From NCBI RefSeq assembly GCF_051857475.1, contig NZ_JBPZGZ010000002.1:1302001-1366000 (forward strand): 64,000 nucleotides of DNA, given 5' to 3'. The translations under genes and the position numbers were made by a program. This document shows positions 41,862 to 50,141 of the stretch, piece after piece (position 1 is the first letter of the stretch; each line of letters begins with the position of its first letter). The notes under the pieces are model-generated. The model did not search any database. It had not been told where the DNA came from and saw nothing but the letters and a program-made list of their open reading frames with translations. This DNA comes from Pelomonas sp051857475. GTDB taxonomy: Bacteria > Pseudomonadota > Gammaproteobacteria > Burkholderiales > Burkholderiaceae_C.

Positions 41862-43129
41862 GTGTCCGCCTTCTTGCCGAAGTTGTCCGGCACCTTGATG
41901 AGGGCCGCCATCGCGAAGCTGGGCAGCGTGGCCACCAGCACCCAGGCGAAGAAGGGCACATAGCCGATGTGATCCTGCAGCCAGCCGCTCCACATGCCCG
42001 GGATCATCATGCCCAGAGCCATGAAGCCGGTGCAGATGGCGTAATGCGCCGTCTTCTGCGGGCCGTCGGCGACGTGAATCATGTACATCAGATAGGCCGT
42101 GAAGCCGAGGCCATAGCCGAACTGCTCGACGGCCAGCGCACTGCTGATGACGGCGAGGCTGGTGGGGTGGGTCATGGCCAGCAACAGGAAGGCGACGTTG
42201 GGCACATGCATGGCCAGCACCAGCGGCCACAACGCGCGCTTGAGGCCGAAGCGGGAGATGACCCAGCCGCCAAACAGGCCGCCCAGCGTCAGCGCGGTCA
42301 GGCCCACCGTGCCGTAGGCGATGCCCACGGCCTTGGTCGTCAGGCCCAGGCCGCCCTTGTCGACGGGGTCGAGCAGAAAGGGCGAGGCGAGCTTGAGCAG
42401 CTGCGCTTCGGGGAAGCGGTAGAGCAGCAGAAAGCCCAGGGTGACGGCGATGCCGGGCTTCCTGAAGAAGCTGGCGAAAACGGCGAAGAAGTCGGCCAGC
42501 AGGCCACGCGCTGCGCCGCGGCCCGGGCCACGCACATCGGCCGCGGGGCGGGGCAGCACGACCGCATGCCACAGGGCCAGTAGCACGAACAGGCAGGCCA
42601 GCAGCCAGAACACGACGGTCCAGGCCTTCACGACGCTGCCGGTGCGCTCGGTCAGCTCACCGGCCAGATAGACCAGGCCGCCCTGGCCACCGATATTGGC
42701 CAGGCGGTAGAAGGTCGAGCGCACGCCGACAAAGGCCGCCTGCTGGTGCTGGGGCAGGGCCAGCATGTAATAGCCGTCGGCCGCGATGTCGTGCGAGGCC
42801 GAGGCGAAGGCCATCAGCCAGAACACGGCCAGCGACAGCTGGAAGACATGGTCGGTCGGAATCGTCAGCGCCACGCCGGCCAGGGCCGCGCCGACAAAGA
42901 ACTGCAGTACCGCCACCCAGGACCGCTTGGTGCCGAACAGCTCGGCCAGCGGCGACCACAGCGGCTTGATGACCCAGGGCAGGTAGAGCCAGCTGGTGTA
43001 GAGGGCGATGTCGGTGTTGGAGATACCCAGGTTCTTGTAGAGCACCACCGACAGCGTCATCACGACGACGTACGGAATCCCCTGAGCGAAGTAGAGCGTG
43101 GGAATCCACGCCCACGGGGAGCGGTTCAT
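41858..43129 (-). CDS. MFS transporter, AmpG/NagP-like
   Basis: A 423-residue, 12-helix major facilitator. 'PTLYFAQGIPYVVVMTLSVV' with 'LYTSWLYLPWVIKPLWSPLAELF' resembles AmpG muropeptide permeases; 'ALASASHDIAADGYYMLALP'-type region (ASASHDIAADGYY) is also AmpG-like. It overlaps MurQ by 4 bases (ATGA) and NagX by 4. Start at 43129. Most likely imports muropeptides or MurNAc/GlcNAc disaccharides (inference by context). Confidence 0.82.
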   Translation of the reverse strand: MNRSPWAWIPTLYFAQGIPYVVVMTLSVVLYKNLGISNTDIALYTSWLYLPWVIKPLWSPLAELFGTKRSWVAVLQFFVGAALAGVALTIPTDHVFQLSLAVFWLMAFASASHDIAADGYYMLALPQHQQAAFVGVRSTFYRLANIGGQGGLVYLAGELTERTGSVVKAWTVVFWLLACLFVLLALWHAVVLPRPAADVRGPGRGAARGLLADFFAVFASFFRKPGIAVTLGFLLLYRFPEAQLLKLASPFLLDPVDKGGLGLTTKAVGIAYGTVGLTALTLGGLFGGWVISRFGLKRALWPLVLAMHVPNVAFLLLAMTHPTSLAVISSALAVEQFGYGLGFTAYLMYMIHVADGPQKTAHYAICTGFMALGMMIPGMWSGWLQDHIGYVPFFAWVLVATLPSFAMAALIKVPDNFGKKADT

Positions 43130-44007
43130 GCCGCCAACGCTTTGCTCACGCTGCCATCGGCGGCATCCAGCAGCGTCCGCGCAGCGTCGGCACCCACGCC
43201 GCGCTTGAGCATGACCAGGGCCGTCTTCACATGGTGATCGCATTGCGCCAGGGCCGCCTGGGCGTCGGCTTCGCTGGCGCCACTGGCGCGCATGGTCAGG
43301 GCCACGGCGCGCTTGACGAGCTTCACATTGGTGGCCTTCAGGTCCACCATCAAGTTGCCATAGACCTTGTTCAGCCTGACCATCAGGGCCGACGAGAAGG
43401 TGTTGAGCGCGATCTTCTGCGAGGTGCCGGCCTTGAGCCGGGTGCTGCCGGAGATGACTTCGGGGCCGGTGTCCAGTGTGATGCCGATGTCGGCCTGGGC
43501 CGTGACCGGCGCGCCCGGGTTGTTGGCGAAGCCTATGGTCAGCGCGCCGGCCGCGCGCGCGGCTTCGATGGCACCGAGAACATAGGGGGTGCCGCCCGAG
43601 GCCGCCAGCAGCAGGGCGACGTCGTTGGGGCCGGGGTTGAGTGCTGCCATCTCGGCGGCGCCCTGGGCGCGGTCGTCCTCGGCGCCTTCGACGGCGACAA
43701 ACATCGCGCCCTGGCCGCCGGCGATGACGGCCACGGCCCGCTCGCGAGGCCAGGAGAAGGTGGGATAGAGCTCCACGCTGTCCAGCACGCCCAGGCGGCC
43801 GGACGTGCCGGCGCCGGCATAGAGCAGGCGGCCGCCCGCGCGGATGCGCGGCACGGCAGCGTCCACGGCGGCGGCCAGCTGGGGCAGGGCGGCCTTCACG
43901 GCGGCGACGGCGGCGGTCTGATCGTCGACAAATGCATCCAGCAGGGCCGGCGTGGCGTAGGTGTCCAGGTCGGGATGCCGAGTGCTCGGTGTTTCGGTGT
44001 TCAGCAT
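43126..44007 (-). CDS. murQ: N-acetylmuramic acid 6-phosphate etherase
   Basis: A 293-residue cytosolic SIS-domain enzyme that cleaves the lactyl ether of MurNAc-6-phosphate to give GlcNAc-6-phosphate and D-lactate in peptidoglycan recycling. 'LNTETPSTRHPDLDTY' N-terminus, 'LLYAGAGTSGRLGVLDSVE', 'TFSWPRERAVAVIAGG', 'AEDDRAQGAAEMA', 'SGSTRLKAGTSQKIALNTFS' and 'VYGNLMVDLKATNVKL' identify MurQ. Start at 44007 fits the conserved N-terminus. It is first of a four-gene minus-strand operon with the MFS, NagX and GHL10 genes. A MurNAc kinase was not seen in the window. Confidence 0.93.
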   Translation of the reverse strand: MLNTETPSTRHPDLDTYATPALLDAFVDDQTAAVAAVKAALPQLAAAVDAAVPRIRAGGRLLYAGAGTSGRLGVLDSVELYPTFSWPRERAVAVIAGGQGAMFVAVEGAEDDRAQGAAEMAALNPGPNDVALLLAASGGTPYVLGAIEAARAAGALTIGFANNPGAPVTAQADIGITLDTGPEVISGSTRLKAGTSQKIALNTFSSALMVRLNKVYGNLMVDLKATNVKLVKRAVALTMRASGASEADAQAALAQCDHHVKTALVMLKRGVGADAARTLLDAADGSVSKALAA

Positions 44008-44117
44008 GGGAGAGGTTGGCAGCAAGCTGCCGGACTCTAGCGGCTCACATTAGGGCATGACGAATGCCACGCGCCATTGCAGTCATAACGGTAGGTAATC
44101 AGAATCTGCCGGCTGGC

Positions 44118-44146
44118 TGTAAGGACTCGAAGCTTCATCCCGACAC
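44118..44146 (+). promoter_or_regulatory. candidate ECF-type promoter for bufferin operon
   Basis: TGTAAGG (44118-44124) and CGACAC (44141-44146) with a 16-bp spacer resemble ECF sigma -35/-10 elements often seen before bufferin operons. It lies about 85-115 bases before the bufA start. No sigma factor gene is nearby. Confidence 0.4.
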
Positions 44147-44231
44147 AAGCTGGCAAGTCGGTTCCGGCAGTTCAGGGCCCGACCTGTGGTGATTACCCGA
44201 TCTCATCCACTTATCTTTTCTGGAGACCTCC

Positions 44232-44489
44232 ATGAACGCATCCCTGAAGACCGGCCTGGGCATTGCTGCCGCCGCTGCCGCCCTGTTCGCCACCACCGCC
44301 ATCCCGACGACGGCCGCTGCCGCCGACGGCATGGTCAAGTGCTCCGGCGTGAACAGCTGCAAGGGCACCTCCGAGTGCAAGACCGCCAAGAGCGACTGCA
44401 AGGGCCACAACGGCTGCAAGGGCCAGGGCTGGGTCAGCAAGAAGTCGGCCGACGAGTGCACCAAGGCCGGCGGCAAGGTTGAAAAGTAA
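44232..44489 (+). CDS. bufA2: BufA2-type periplasmic bufferin precursor
   Basis: An 85-residue precursor: Sec signal 'MNASLKTGLGIAAAAAALFA' to about residue 32 (ending AAAA), then a small core with six Cys: 'KCSGVNSCKGTSEC', 'DCKGHNGCKGQGW', 'DEC'. Bufferins are ribosomal peptides whose cysteines are modified by the MNIO enzyme BufB and which bind copper in the periplasm. The CKG/CKGQGW pattern identifies the BufA2-like branch. GGAGA precedes the ATG. Confidence 0.82.
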   Translation: MNASLKTGLGIAAAAAALFATTAIPTTAAAADGMVKCSGVNSCKGTSECKTAKSDCKGHNGCKGQGWVSKKSADECTKAGGKVEK

Positions 44490-44509
44490 AGAGTAAACCC
44501 ACCACCCCC

Positions 44510-44540
44510 GAGACGCTCACGCGTCTCCCCCTCAAGGGGG
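44510..44540. repeat. double-hairpin intergenic element
   Basis: GAGACGC-TCAC-GCGTCTC (44510-44527) is followed by CCCCC-TCAA-GGGGG (44527-44540). Elements of this form recur in intergenic regions of related genomes (recollection). Sitting between precursor and enzyme it may reduce read-through or protect the precursor transcript. Confidence 0.6.
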
Positions 44541-44628
44541 CGCAGCCAGTGGCCTGGCAAAGCCAGTTCCACGGCTGCCGCTTGATGGCGTGCGAGCCTG
44601 TGGCCGCACGTCAATTCTTTCTGTCGTT

Positions 44629-45450
44629 ATGACTCGTATTCAAGGCTTTGGCCTCGGCTTGCGGACCGAGAATTACGCCGCCTTCGAGGCTGGCGTCGAC
44701 GCCGCCGTGAGGCCCGACTGGCTGGAGATCATTTCCGAGAACTACCTGGTGCCGGGCGGCCCGCCGCTGGCGCATCTGGAGCGCATCCGCGCTGACTATC
44801 CGCTGGTCATGCACGGCGTGTCGCTGTCCGTGGCCGGGCCGGCGCCGCTGGACCTCGGCTATCTGAAGGAACTCAAGGCCCTGGCCGACCGCCTGCAGCC
44901 CGGCTGGGTCTCCGACCATCTCTGCTGGAGCGCCGATGCCCACAGCCAGCTGCATGACCTGCTGCCCGTGCCGCTGACGCGTGCGGCGCTGGACCACGTG
45001 GGCGGGCGCATCGCCCAGGTGCAAGACGTCCTTGGCCGGCCGCTGGTGCTGGAGAACGTGTCCAGCTATGTACGCTTTGCGGCCGACGAGATGAGCGAGT
45101 GGGACTTCATCGCCCAGCTGCTGAAGGCCACCGGCGCCCAGCTGCTGCTGGACGTCAACAACGTCTATGTCTCGGGCCGCAACCATGGCTTCGACCCCGT
45201 CACCTATCTGGACGCCATTCCCGTCGAGCCGGTGCGCCAGATCCATCTCGCCGGCCACGAGGACCGCGGTGACATCGTCATCGACACCCACGACCATCCG
45301 GTGCGTGACGAGGTCTGGGCCCTGTACCAGCACGCGGTGAAGCGCTTCGGCACCGTACCGACCATGATCGAGCGCGACGATCACATCCCGCCGCTGGAGT
45401 CGCTGCTGGCCGAGCTGGCTGTGGCCCGCCGCCTGGCGGCTGAAGCATGA
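44629..45450 (+). CDS. bufB: BufB: DUF692 multinuclear non-heme iron oxygenase (MNIO)
   Basis: A 273-residue TIM-barrel oxidase of the MNIO (DUF692/MbnB-like) family that rewrites cysteines in RiPP precursors, here the BufA2 peptide. 'GFGLGLRTENYAAF', 'DWLEIISENYLVPGG', 'MHGVSLSVAG', 'SDHLCWS', 'NNVYVSGRNHGFDP', 'IHLAGHEDRGD' carry the His/Glu/Asp iron ligands. Start at 44629 (MTRIQGFG). BufC overlaps by 4 bases. Confidence 0.92.
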   Translation: MTRIQGFGLGLRTENYAAFEAGVDAAVRPDWLEIISENYLVPGGPPLAHLERIRADYPLVMHGVSLSVAGPAPLDLGYLKELKALADRLQPGWVSDHLCWSADAHSQLHDLLPVPLTRAALDHVGGRIAQVQDVLGRPLVLENVSSYVRFAADEMSEWDFIAQLLKATGAQLLLDVNNVYVSGRNHGFDPVTYLDAIPVEPVRQIHLAGHEDRGDIVIDTHDHPVRDEVWALYQHAVKRFGTVPTMIERDDHIPPLESLLAELAVARRLAAEA

Positions 45451-46226
45451 GCGTCATCCAGCAACAGCAGCGCCTCGCCGCCGCCATCCGCGACGGCGCC
45501 GACGCGGTCGATCTGCTGGCCGGCGACCATGCACTCGGTCTCGAGGTCTACCGCCATGCCTACCGCGCCCGCCTCGTCGCGGCGCTGACCGACAACTACA
45601 CCGTGCTGGCCCGGGCCCTGGGTGATGAGGCCTTCGAGGCCCTGGGCCAGGCCTATCTGGCCGCCAGGCCCAGCCAGCACCCGTCCATCCGCTGGTTCGG
45701 CCATGAGCTGGCGGCCTTCATGGCCGCGGCCGACGACGAACTCGTGCCCCACGCCAGTCTGGTCGACTTTGCCCGCATGGACTGGGCCCTGCGCGGCGCC
45801 TTCGACGCGGCCGAGGCGCTGCCGCTCGACCCCGTGACGCTGGCCGCGCTGGGCCCCGACGACTGGGCCGGCCTGGTCCTGCATCTGCAGCCCAGCGCCC
45901 AGCGCGTGGTGCTCTCGCATGCCATCGAGCCCGCCTGGCGCGTGCTGCGCGAGTGGGATCCCGAGTCCGGTGACGATCAACCCGAGCTGCCCGAGCCGGT
46001 GCCGCATGAGCATGTGCTGCTGACCTGGCGCCAGGACGGCGAGACCCGCTGGCGTTCGCTGGAGCCGCTGGAGGCGGTGCTGCTGCAGGCGGTGGCTGAC
46101 GGTGCCCCCTTTGCACTACTTTGCGAACGCGCCGCCACCGAGTTGGGCGATACCGAGGCTGCGGCCCCGGCTGTGATTGGCGCCCTGCAGCGTTGGCTGG
46201 CCGACGGGTTGTTGCGAGCGACTTGA
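45447..46226 (+). CDS. bufC: BufC: DUF2063 (HvfC/BufC) partner protein
   Basis: A 259-residue partner for BufB. N-terminal DUF2063 domain ('GLEVYRHAYRARLVAALTDNYTVLARALGDEAFEALGQAYL', 'HPSIRWFGHELAAFM'), then a beta-rich C-terminal part 'HVLLTWRQDGETRWRSLEPLEAVLL' that would bind the RiPP precursor. ATG overlaps bufB stop (ATGA), implying coupled expression. The usual DoxX-type bufD was not seen next; a peroxiredoxin gene follows. Confidence 0.88.
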   Translation: MSVIQQQQRLAAAIRDGADAVDLLAGDHALGLEVYRHAYRARLVAALTDNYTVLARALGDEAFEALGQAYLAARPSQHPSIRWFGHELAAFMAAADDELVPHASLVDFARMDWALRGAFDAAEALPLDPVTLAALGPDDWAGLVLHLQPSAQRVVLSHAIEPAWRVLREWDPESGDDQPELPEPVPHEHVLLTWRQDGETRWRSLEPLEAVLLQAVADGAPFALLCERAATELGDTEAAAPAVIGALQRWLADGLLRAT

Positions 46227-46294
46227 CCGACCTGGGTGATGGGTCATGGGAGCTTGGCTATCCTGCGCCCATCCGACCACCGAGGTTCACCACC

Positions 46295-46825
46295 ATGTCC
46301 CGACTGCTGCTGACGGCCCTGCTGGCCGCCGCCTTCCTCCCGACCGCCCAGGCCGCCCTCAGCGTCGGTGCTCCGGCGCCCGACTTCAGTGCCGACGCCG
46401 CCGTCGGTGGCGAGGCCTTCAAGTTCAAGCTGGCCGAGGCGCTGAAGAAGGGTCCGGTGGTGCTGTACTTCTATCCCAAGGCCTTCACCAGCGGCTGCAC
46501 GGTTGAGGCCCATGAGTTCGCCGAGGCGACCGACAAGTTCAAGGCGCTGAACACGACGGTCATCGGCATGTCCAACGACGACATCGCCACGCTGAAGAAG
46601 TTCAGCGTCGAGGCCTGCCGCAACAAGTTCGCCGTCGCGGCCGATGCCGGTGGCAAGGTCATCAAGGACTATGACGTCACGCTGAAGATGGTGCCCGGCA
46701 CCATGGCCGATCGCGTCTCCTACCTGATCGGCACCGACGGCAAGGTCGCCGCCGTGCATGCCAGCATGAACCCCGACGGCCACATCGACGCGATGTTGAA
46801 GGCCGCCGAGAAGCTGAAGAAGTGA
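46295..46825 (+). CDS. exported peroxiredoxin (AhpC/TSA family)
   Basis: A 176-residue thiol peroxidase with signal peptide 'MSRLLLTALLAAAFLPTAQA'. 'FYPKAFTSGCTVEAHEFAEA' includes the peroxidatic Cys in its (T)xxC context and the resolving Cys is probably in 'VEACRNKFAVAAD'. Located outside the cytoplasm by the signal. It lies 68 bases downstream of bufC, so it may share copper or oxidative-stress regulation. Overlaps the next gene (GTGA). Confidence 0.87.
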   Translation: MSRLLLTALLAAAFLPTAQAALSVGAPAPDFSADAAVGGEAFKFKLAEALKKGPVVLYFYPKAFTSGCTVEAHEFAEATDKFKALNTTVIGMSNDDIATLKKFSVEACRNKFAVAADAGGKVIKDYDVTLKMVPGTMADRVSYLIGTDGKVAAVHASMNPDGHIDAMLKAAEKLKK

Positions 46826-48195
46826 TCGCCGGCCTCAGCGCGGCCGAGCTGCTGGCGGCCTACCGTTCCGGCGGCCTGTCGCCCGTCGAGGTCATGCGGG
46901 CCGTGCTCGCCCACGCGCAGTCGCGCGAAGGCGAACTGCATGCGCTGTGTGCCGTCGAGGCCGAAGCGGCTCTTGCTGCCGCCGCCGAGAGTGAGGCGCG
47001 TTGGCGCGCCGGCACACCGCTGGCGCTCGACGGCATCCCGGTCACGCTGAAGGAAAACATCGCCGTGCCCGGCGCGGCCTATCGCATGGGCACCGCGGCG
47101 ACGGCCGATGACGCGGCGGCCGACTTCGAGGCGCCACCGGCCGCACGGCTGCGTGAGGCCGGCGCTGTCCGCTGGGCGCGCACCACCATGCCCGACTACG
47201 GCATGCTGAGCTCGGGCCTGTCCAGCCTCTACGCCGAGCCGGCCCGCAATCCCTGGGACGTCGCGATGACGCCGGGCGGGTCGAGCGCAGGCGCCGCGTC
47301 TGCCGGTGCCGCGGGCTATGGCCCCTTGCACCTGGGCACCGACATCGGTGGCTCCATCCGCCTGCCGGCCGGCTGGTGCGGCCTGGTCGGCCTCAAGCCC
47401 AGCCATGGCCGCGTGCCCATCAAGCCGGGCTATGCCGGCCGCGTGGCAGGCCCGCTGACGCGCACGGTGGCGGATGCGGCGCTGATGCTGGGTGTGTTGG
47501 CGCAGCCCGATGCGCGAGACCCGACGCAGCTGCCGCCGGTCGACTTCATGGTGCGCCCGCTCGATGTGCGCGGCTTGCGTATCGGCCTGCTGATTGACGC
47601 GGGCTGGGGTGAAGCCGTGCAGCCCGAAGTAGCCGCCGCCATCCACGCTGCTGCGAAGGCCTTCGAGCGAGCGGGGGCCATCGTCGAGCCGCTGGCCGCC
47701 TTCCAGACCCGCGAGATGGCCGATGGCATCGACCGTTTCTGGCGCATGCGCTCCTGGCTGGACATTTCGGCCCTGGCGCCCGAGCGGCGTGCCAGGGTGC
47801 TGCCCTACATCCTCGACTGGGTGGCGCCCGCCGCGGGCTATGACGGCGGCACGGTGTTCCGCGGTTATGGCCAGATGCAGGCCTTGCGCGAGGCCGCCAA
47901 TGCGGCCTGCGAGCCGTTTGACTTCGTGCTGTCGCCGGTGGCGCCCATGCCGGCCTACCCGGCCCATCTCGCCAGCCCGCTGCACGACCCGGCCCGGCCC
48001 TTCGAGCACATCGCCTTCACCCTGCCCTACAACATGAGCGAGCAGCCGGCCCTGTCCATCAACGCGGGCTACACGTCGGCGGGCCTGCCGATCGGGCTGC
48101 AGATCATCGGCCGCCGCTTCGACGACGCCGGCGTGCTGGCCCTGGGCGCGGTCTGGGAGCAGCTGCGGCCCGCCCAGCGTCCCTGGCCGGCCTGA
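46822..48195 (+). CDS. amidase (amidase signature family)
   Basis: A 457-residue amidase signature enzyme. Catalytic Lys in 'IPVTLKENIAVPG', cis-Ser in 'PGGSSAGAASAGAAGYG' and nucleophile Ser in 'GTDIGGSIRLPAGWCGLVGLKP'. Substrate unknown; aryl or aliphatic amides. GTG start overlaps the peroxiredoxin stop. Confidence 0.9.
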   Translation: MIAGLSAAELLAAYRSGGLSPVEVMRAVLAHAQSREGELHALCAVEAEAALAAAAESEARWRAGTPLALDGIPVTLKENIAVPGAAYRMGTAATADDAAADFEAPPAARLREAGAVRWARTTMPDYGMLSSGLSSLYAEPARNPWDVAMTPGGSSAGAASAGAAGYGPLHLGTDIGGSIRLPAGWCGLVGLKPSHGRVPIKPGYAGRVAGPLTRTVADAALMLGVLAQPDARDPTQLPPVDFMVRPLDVRGLRIGLLIDAGWGEAVQPEVAAAIHAAAKAFERAGAIVEPLAAFQTREMADGIDRFWRMRSWLDISALAPERRARVLPYILDWVAPAAGYDGGTVFRGYGQMQALREAANAACEPFDFVLSPVAPMPAYPAHLASPLHDPARPFEHIAFTLPYNMSEQPALSINAGYTSAGLPIGLQIIGRRFDDAGVLALGAVWEQLRPAQRPWPA

Positions 48196-48275
48196 CCGAC
48201 CTCGACCCTTCCCTAGTCTGACGCGGCCTGCCGCGGGGATCCGTGGCTAGACTGCCTCCGCTGGAGGACACCGCG

Positions 48276-49067
48276 ATGCCACGAGTCCCAAGGACTGCTG
48301 CCGCTGTCCGCTGCGGAGTGCGCGCCTGGATGGCGTTAGGGCTCGGTGTGGCCCAGGCCCAGGCGCCCGCCCCCGACTTCCAATGCCCCTCGCTGGTTGC
48401 CAGCACGGCACGCCAGCCGGCCTACGGCCCGGTGCCCGGCCAGGCGCGCTGCGAGGGCTTCTACGTGAAGAACGTGTCCCAGCCCTTCATCGAGTTGGTG
48501 TCGCTGACGCTGGCCGCACCGGGCAGCTGGGCGGCCGGCGGCGCCGGCCCGTTGACGCTGAGCGCCAGCCGGCGGCTGGACACGCATCTGCTGATCCAGC
48601 CCTTGCGATCCAGCCCGTTGTACCGCGTGGATGCCCGGCTCCCGCACGATGCCGGCCTGGCCTGGGACAGCGCGCCCATGCTGCAGGCCAGCGGGCTGGG
48701 CCTGCGCGATCTGGGCTTCCTGGCGCTGGCCGGTGGCGATGCCACGCTGCCCAGCCTGGTGCCGGTGTCGACGCAGGCGGGCACGTCCGCCGGCAACAGG
48801 GCCTATGCGGTGCTGAGGCCTTCGGTGGCGGTGTCGTCCATCGCCTGGCGCGGCTATCGCATGGCCGGGCCGGAGCTGCCCGACCCGGGCTGGCATGAGC
48901 TGAGCGGCCCGCCGCTGTTCGCTTGGGAGCGCATCGCGCTGCCCATCCCCTTGCCGCCCGATGGCCACGGCCTGCGCATCGACGTGCGCGCCCTCGACGG
49001 CCAGGGCCAGGCCTTGCCGCTGCTGCAGTTCAGGCTGGTGGGGGCCGACGATGAAGCCCGGCCCTGA
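48276..49067 (+). CDS. exported hypothetical protein, envelope operon gene 1
   Basis: A 263-residue protein with a probable signal peptide ('AAVRCGVRAWMALGLGVAQAQA'). Beta-rich, with 'FYVKNVSQPFIELVSLTLAAPGSW' and 'AWERIALPIPLPPDGHGLRIDVRAL'. No known domain. The ATG at 48276 is chosen because GGAGGA is eight bases upstream; the frame from 48243 has a GTG. Overlaps the next gene by 17 bases; co-expressed with the transmembrane coiled-coil protein and protease that follow. Confidence 0.65.
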   Translation: MPRVPRTAAAVRCGVRAWMALGLGVAQAQAPAPDFQCPSLVASTARQPAYGPVPGQARCEGFYVKNVSQPFIELVSLTLAAPGSWAAGGAGPLTLSASRRLDTHLLIQPLRSSPLYRVDARLPHDAGLAWDSAPMLQASGLGLRDLGFLALAGGDATLPSLVPVSTQAGTSAGNRAYAVLRPSVAVSSIAWRGYRMAGPELPDPGWHELSGPPLFAWERIALPIPLPPDGHGLRIDVRALDGQGQALPLLQFRLVGADDEARP

Positions 49068-50133
49068 ACGCGCCGCCCTGCTGGCCCAGCGCGAGGCCCT
49101 CGCCGAGCGCCTGTCGCAGGGTCTGCGCGACGAGGCGCCGCTGGCCGCCTTGCAAGAGCTGCAGACACGCCTGCAGTTGATCGATGCGCGGCTGGGCACG
49201 CTGGACGACGGCCGGGCCCACGCGTTGCGCCGCCACGGCATCGCGCTGCTGATCGTGGCCGCCCTGGTCTCCCTGGCCGCCTGGGTGCGCGTGCCACGCG
49301 TGCCGTTCTCGCTGGAGCTGGAGGCGGGCGCCGCCCAGCTGGCGCTGCCGCAAGCCGGCGCGCTGGCCGGCCAGGCCATCGCTGGTGAACTGCATGCCGA
49401 GGGGTTCACGGCCCTCGAGTCGGCCGATGCCGCGCTGATGAGGCGCAGCCGCGCCGATGGTGCCAGCCCGTTGGCGCTGCGTGCCGAGCGGCTGCAGCTC
49501 GGCCGCGTCAGCTTCGCTGCCGGCACCGAGCTGTCCGTCGAGGCAGGCTCGCCCGCGGTGCGTCTGGGCCTGGAGGGCGCGCCGCATGCCGTCGAGCTGA
49601 CCCTGGGTGGGCAGGTGTCGAGCAGCCTGGGCGGTGCGCCGGCCGAGTCTGGCAGCTTTGCGGTGGCCGAGTGGCTCAAGCTCTCTGCCGGCACGACGGC
49701 CACGGCCTTGTGGCTGCAACGCGGGGGTGACACGTCTTACCAATGGCACGGGCTGCAGCCTGCGTCGCTGCGCCTTGTCGAGCGGCAGGCGAGCGCCGAC
49801 GGCCAGGTGAGGCTGGCGTCCTCGCTGCACCGTGGCGCACTGCACCTGCCGGCCACCGAACGCGACCTGCAGCTCGCCGCCGGCAACGGCCTGGTGCTGG
49901 AGGGCTTGAAGCTGGATCAATGCGAAGTCGCCGTCGGCGACGCGGTGGTGCTCAAGCTCAGCGGTTCGGCCCGGCACATCGGTGTGCAGACCGGCGACTT
50001 CGAGCAGGCGCTCGAGCCCAGCTGGCTGGAGTACGCCGCCCACAACCACCGGCTGGGGCTGCTGTGGAGCGCCGGCGGTCTGCTCTGGGGCATCAGCACA
50101 TGGCTGCGCAAGCTGCTTGGCGACAAGTCCTGA
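49051..50133 (+). CDS. membrane-anchored hypothetical protein, envelope operon gene 2
   Basis: A 360-residue protein: N-terminal coiled coil (about 1-60, 'ERAALLAQREALAERLSQGL'), a transmembrane helix ('HGIALLIVAALVSLAAWV', about 66-84) and a large beta-rich exposed part to the C-terminus, ending in a second hydrophobic segment ('LGLLWSAGGLLWGISTWL'). No family recognised. It overlaps gene 1 by 17 bases. Confidence 0.65.
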   Translation: MKPGPERAALLAQREALAERLSQGLRDEAPLAALQELQTRLQLIDARLGTLDDGRAHALRRHGIALLIVAALVSLAAWVRVPRVPFSLELEAGAAQLALPQAGALAGQAIAGELHAEGFTALESADAALMRRSRADGASPLALRAERLQLGRVSFAAGTELSVEAGSPAVRLGLEGAPHAVELTLGGQVSSSLGGAPAESGSFAVAEWLKLSAGTTATALWLQRGGDTSYQWHGLQPASLRLVERQASADGQVRLASSLHRGALHLPATERDLQLAAGNGLVLEGLKLDQCEVAVGDAVVLKLSGSARHIGVQTGDFEQALEPSWLEYAAHNHRLGLLWSAGGLLWGISTWLRKLLGDKS

Positions 50134-50141
50134 ACGCCGCT

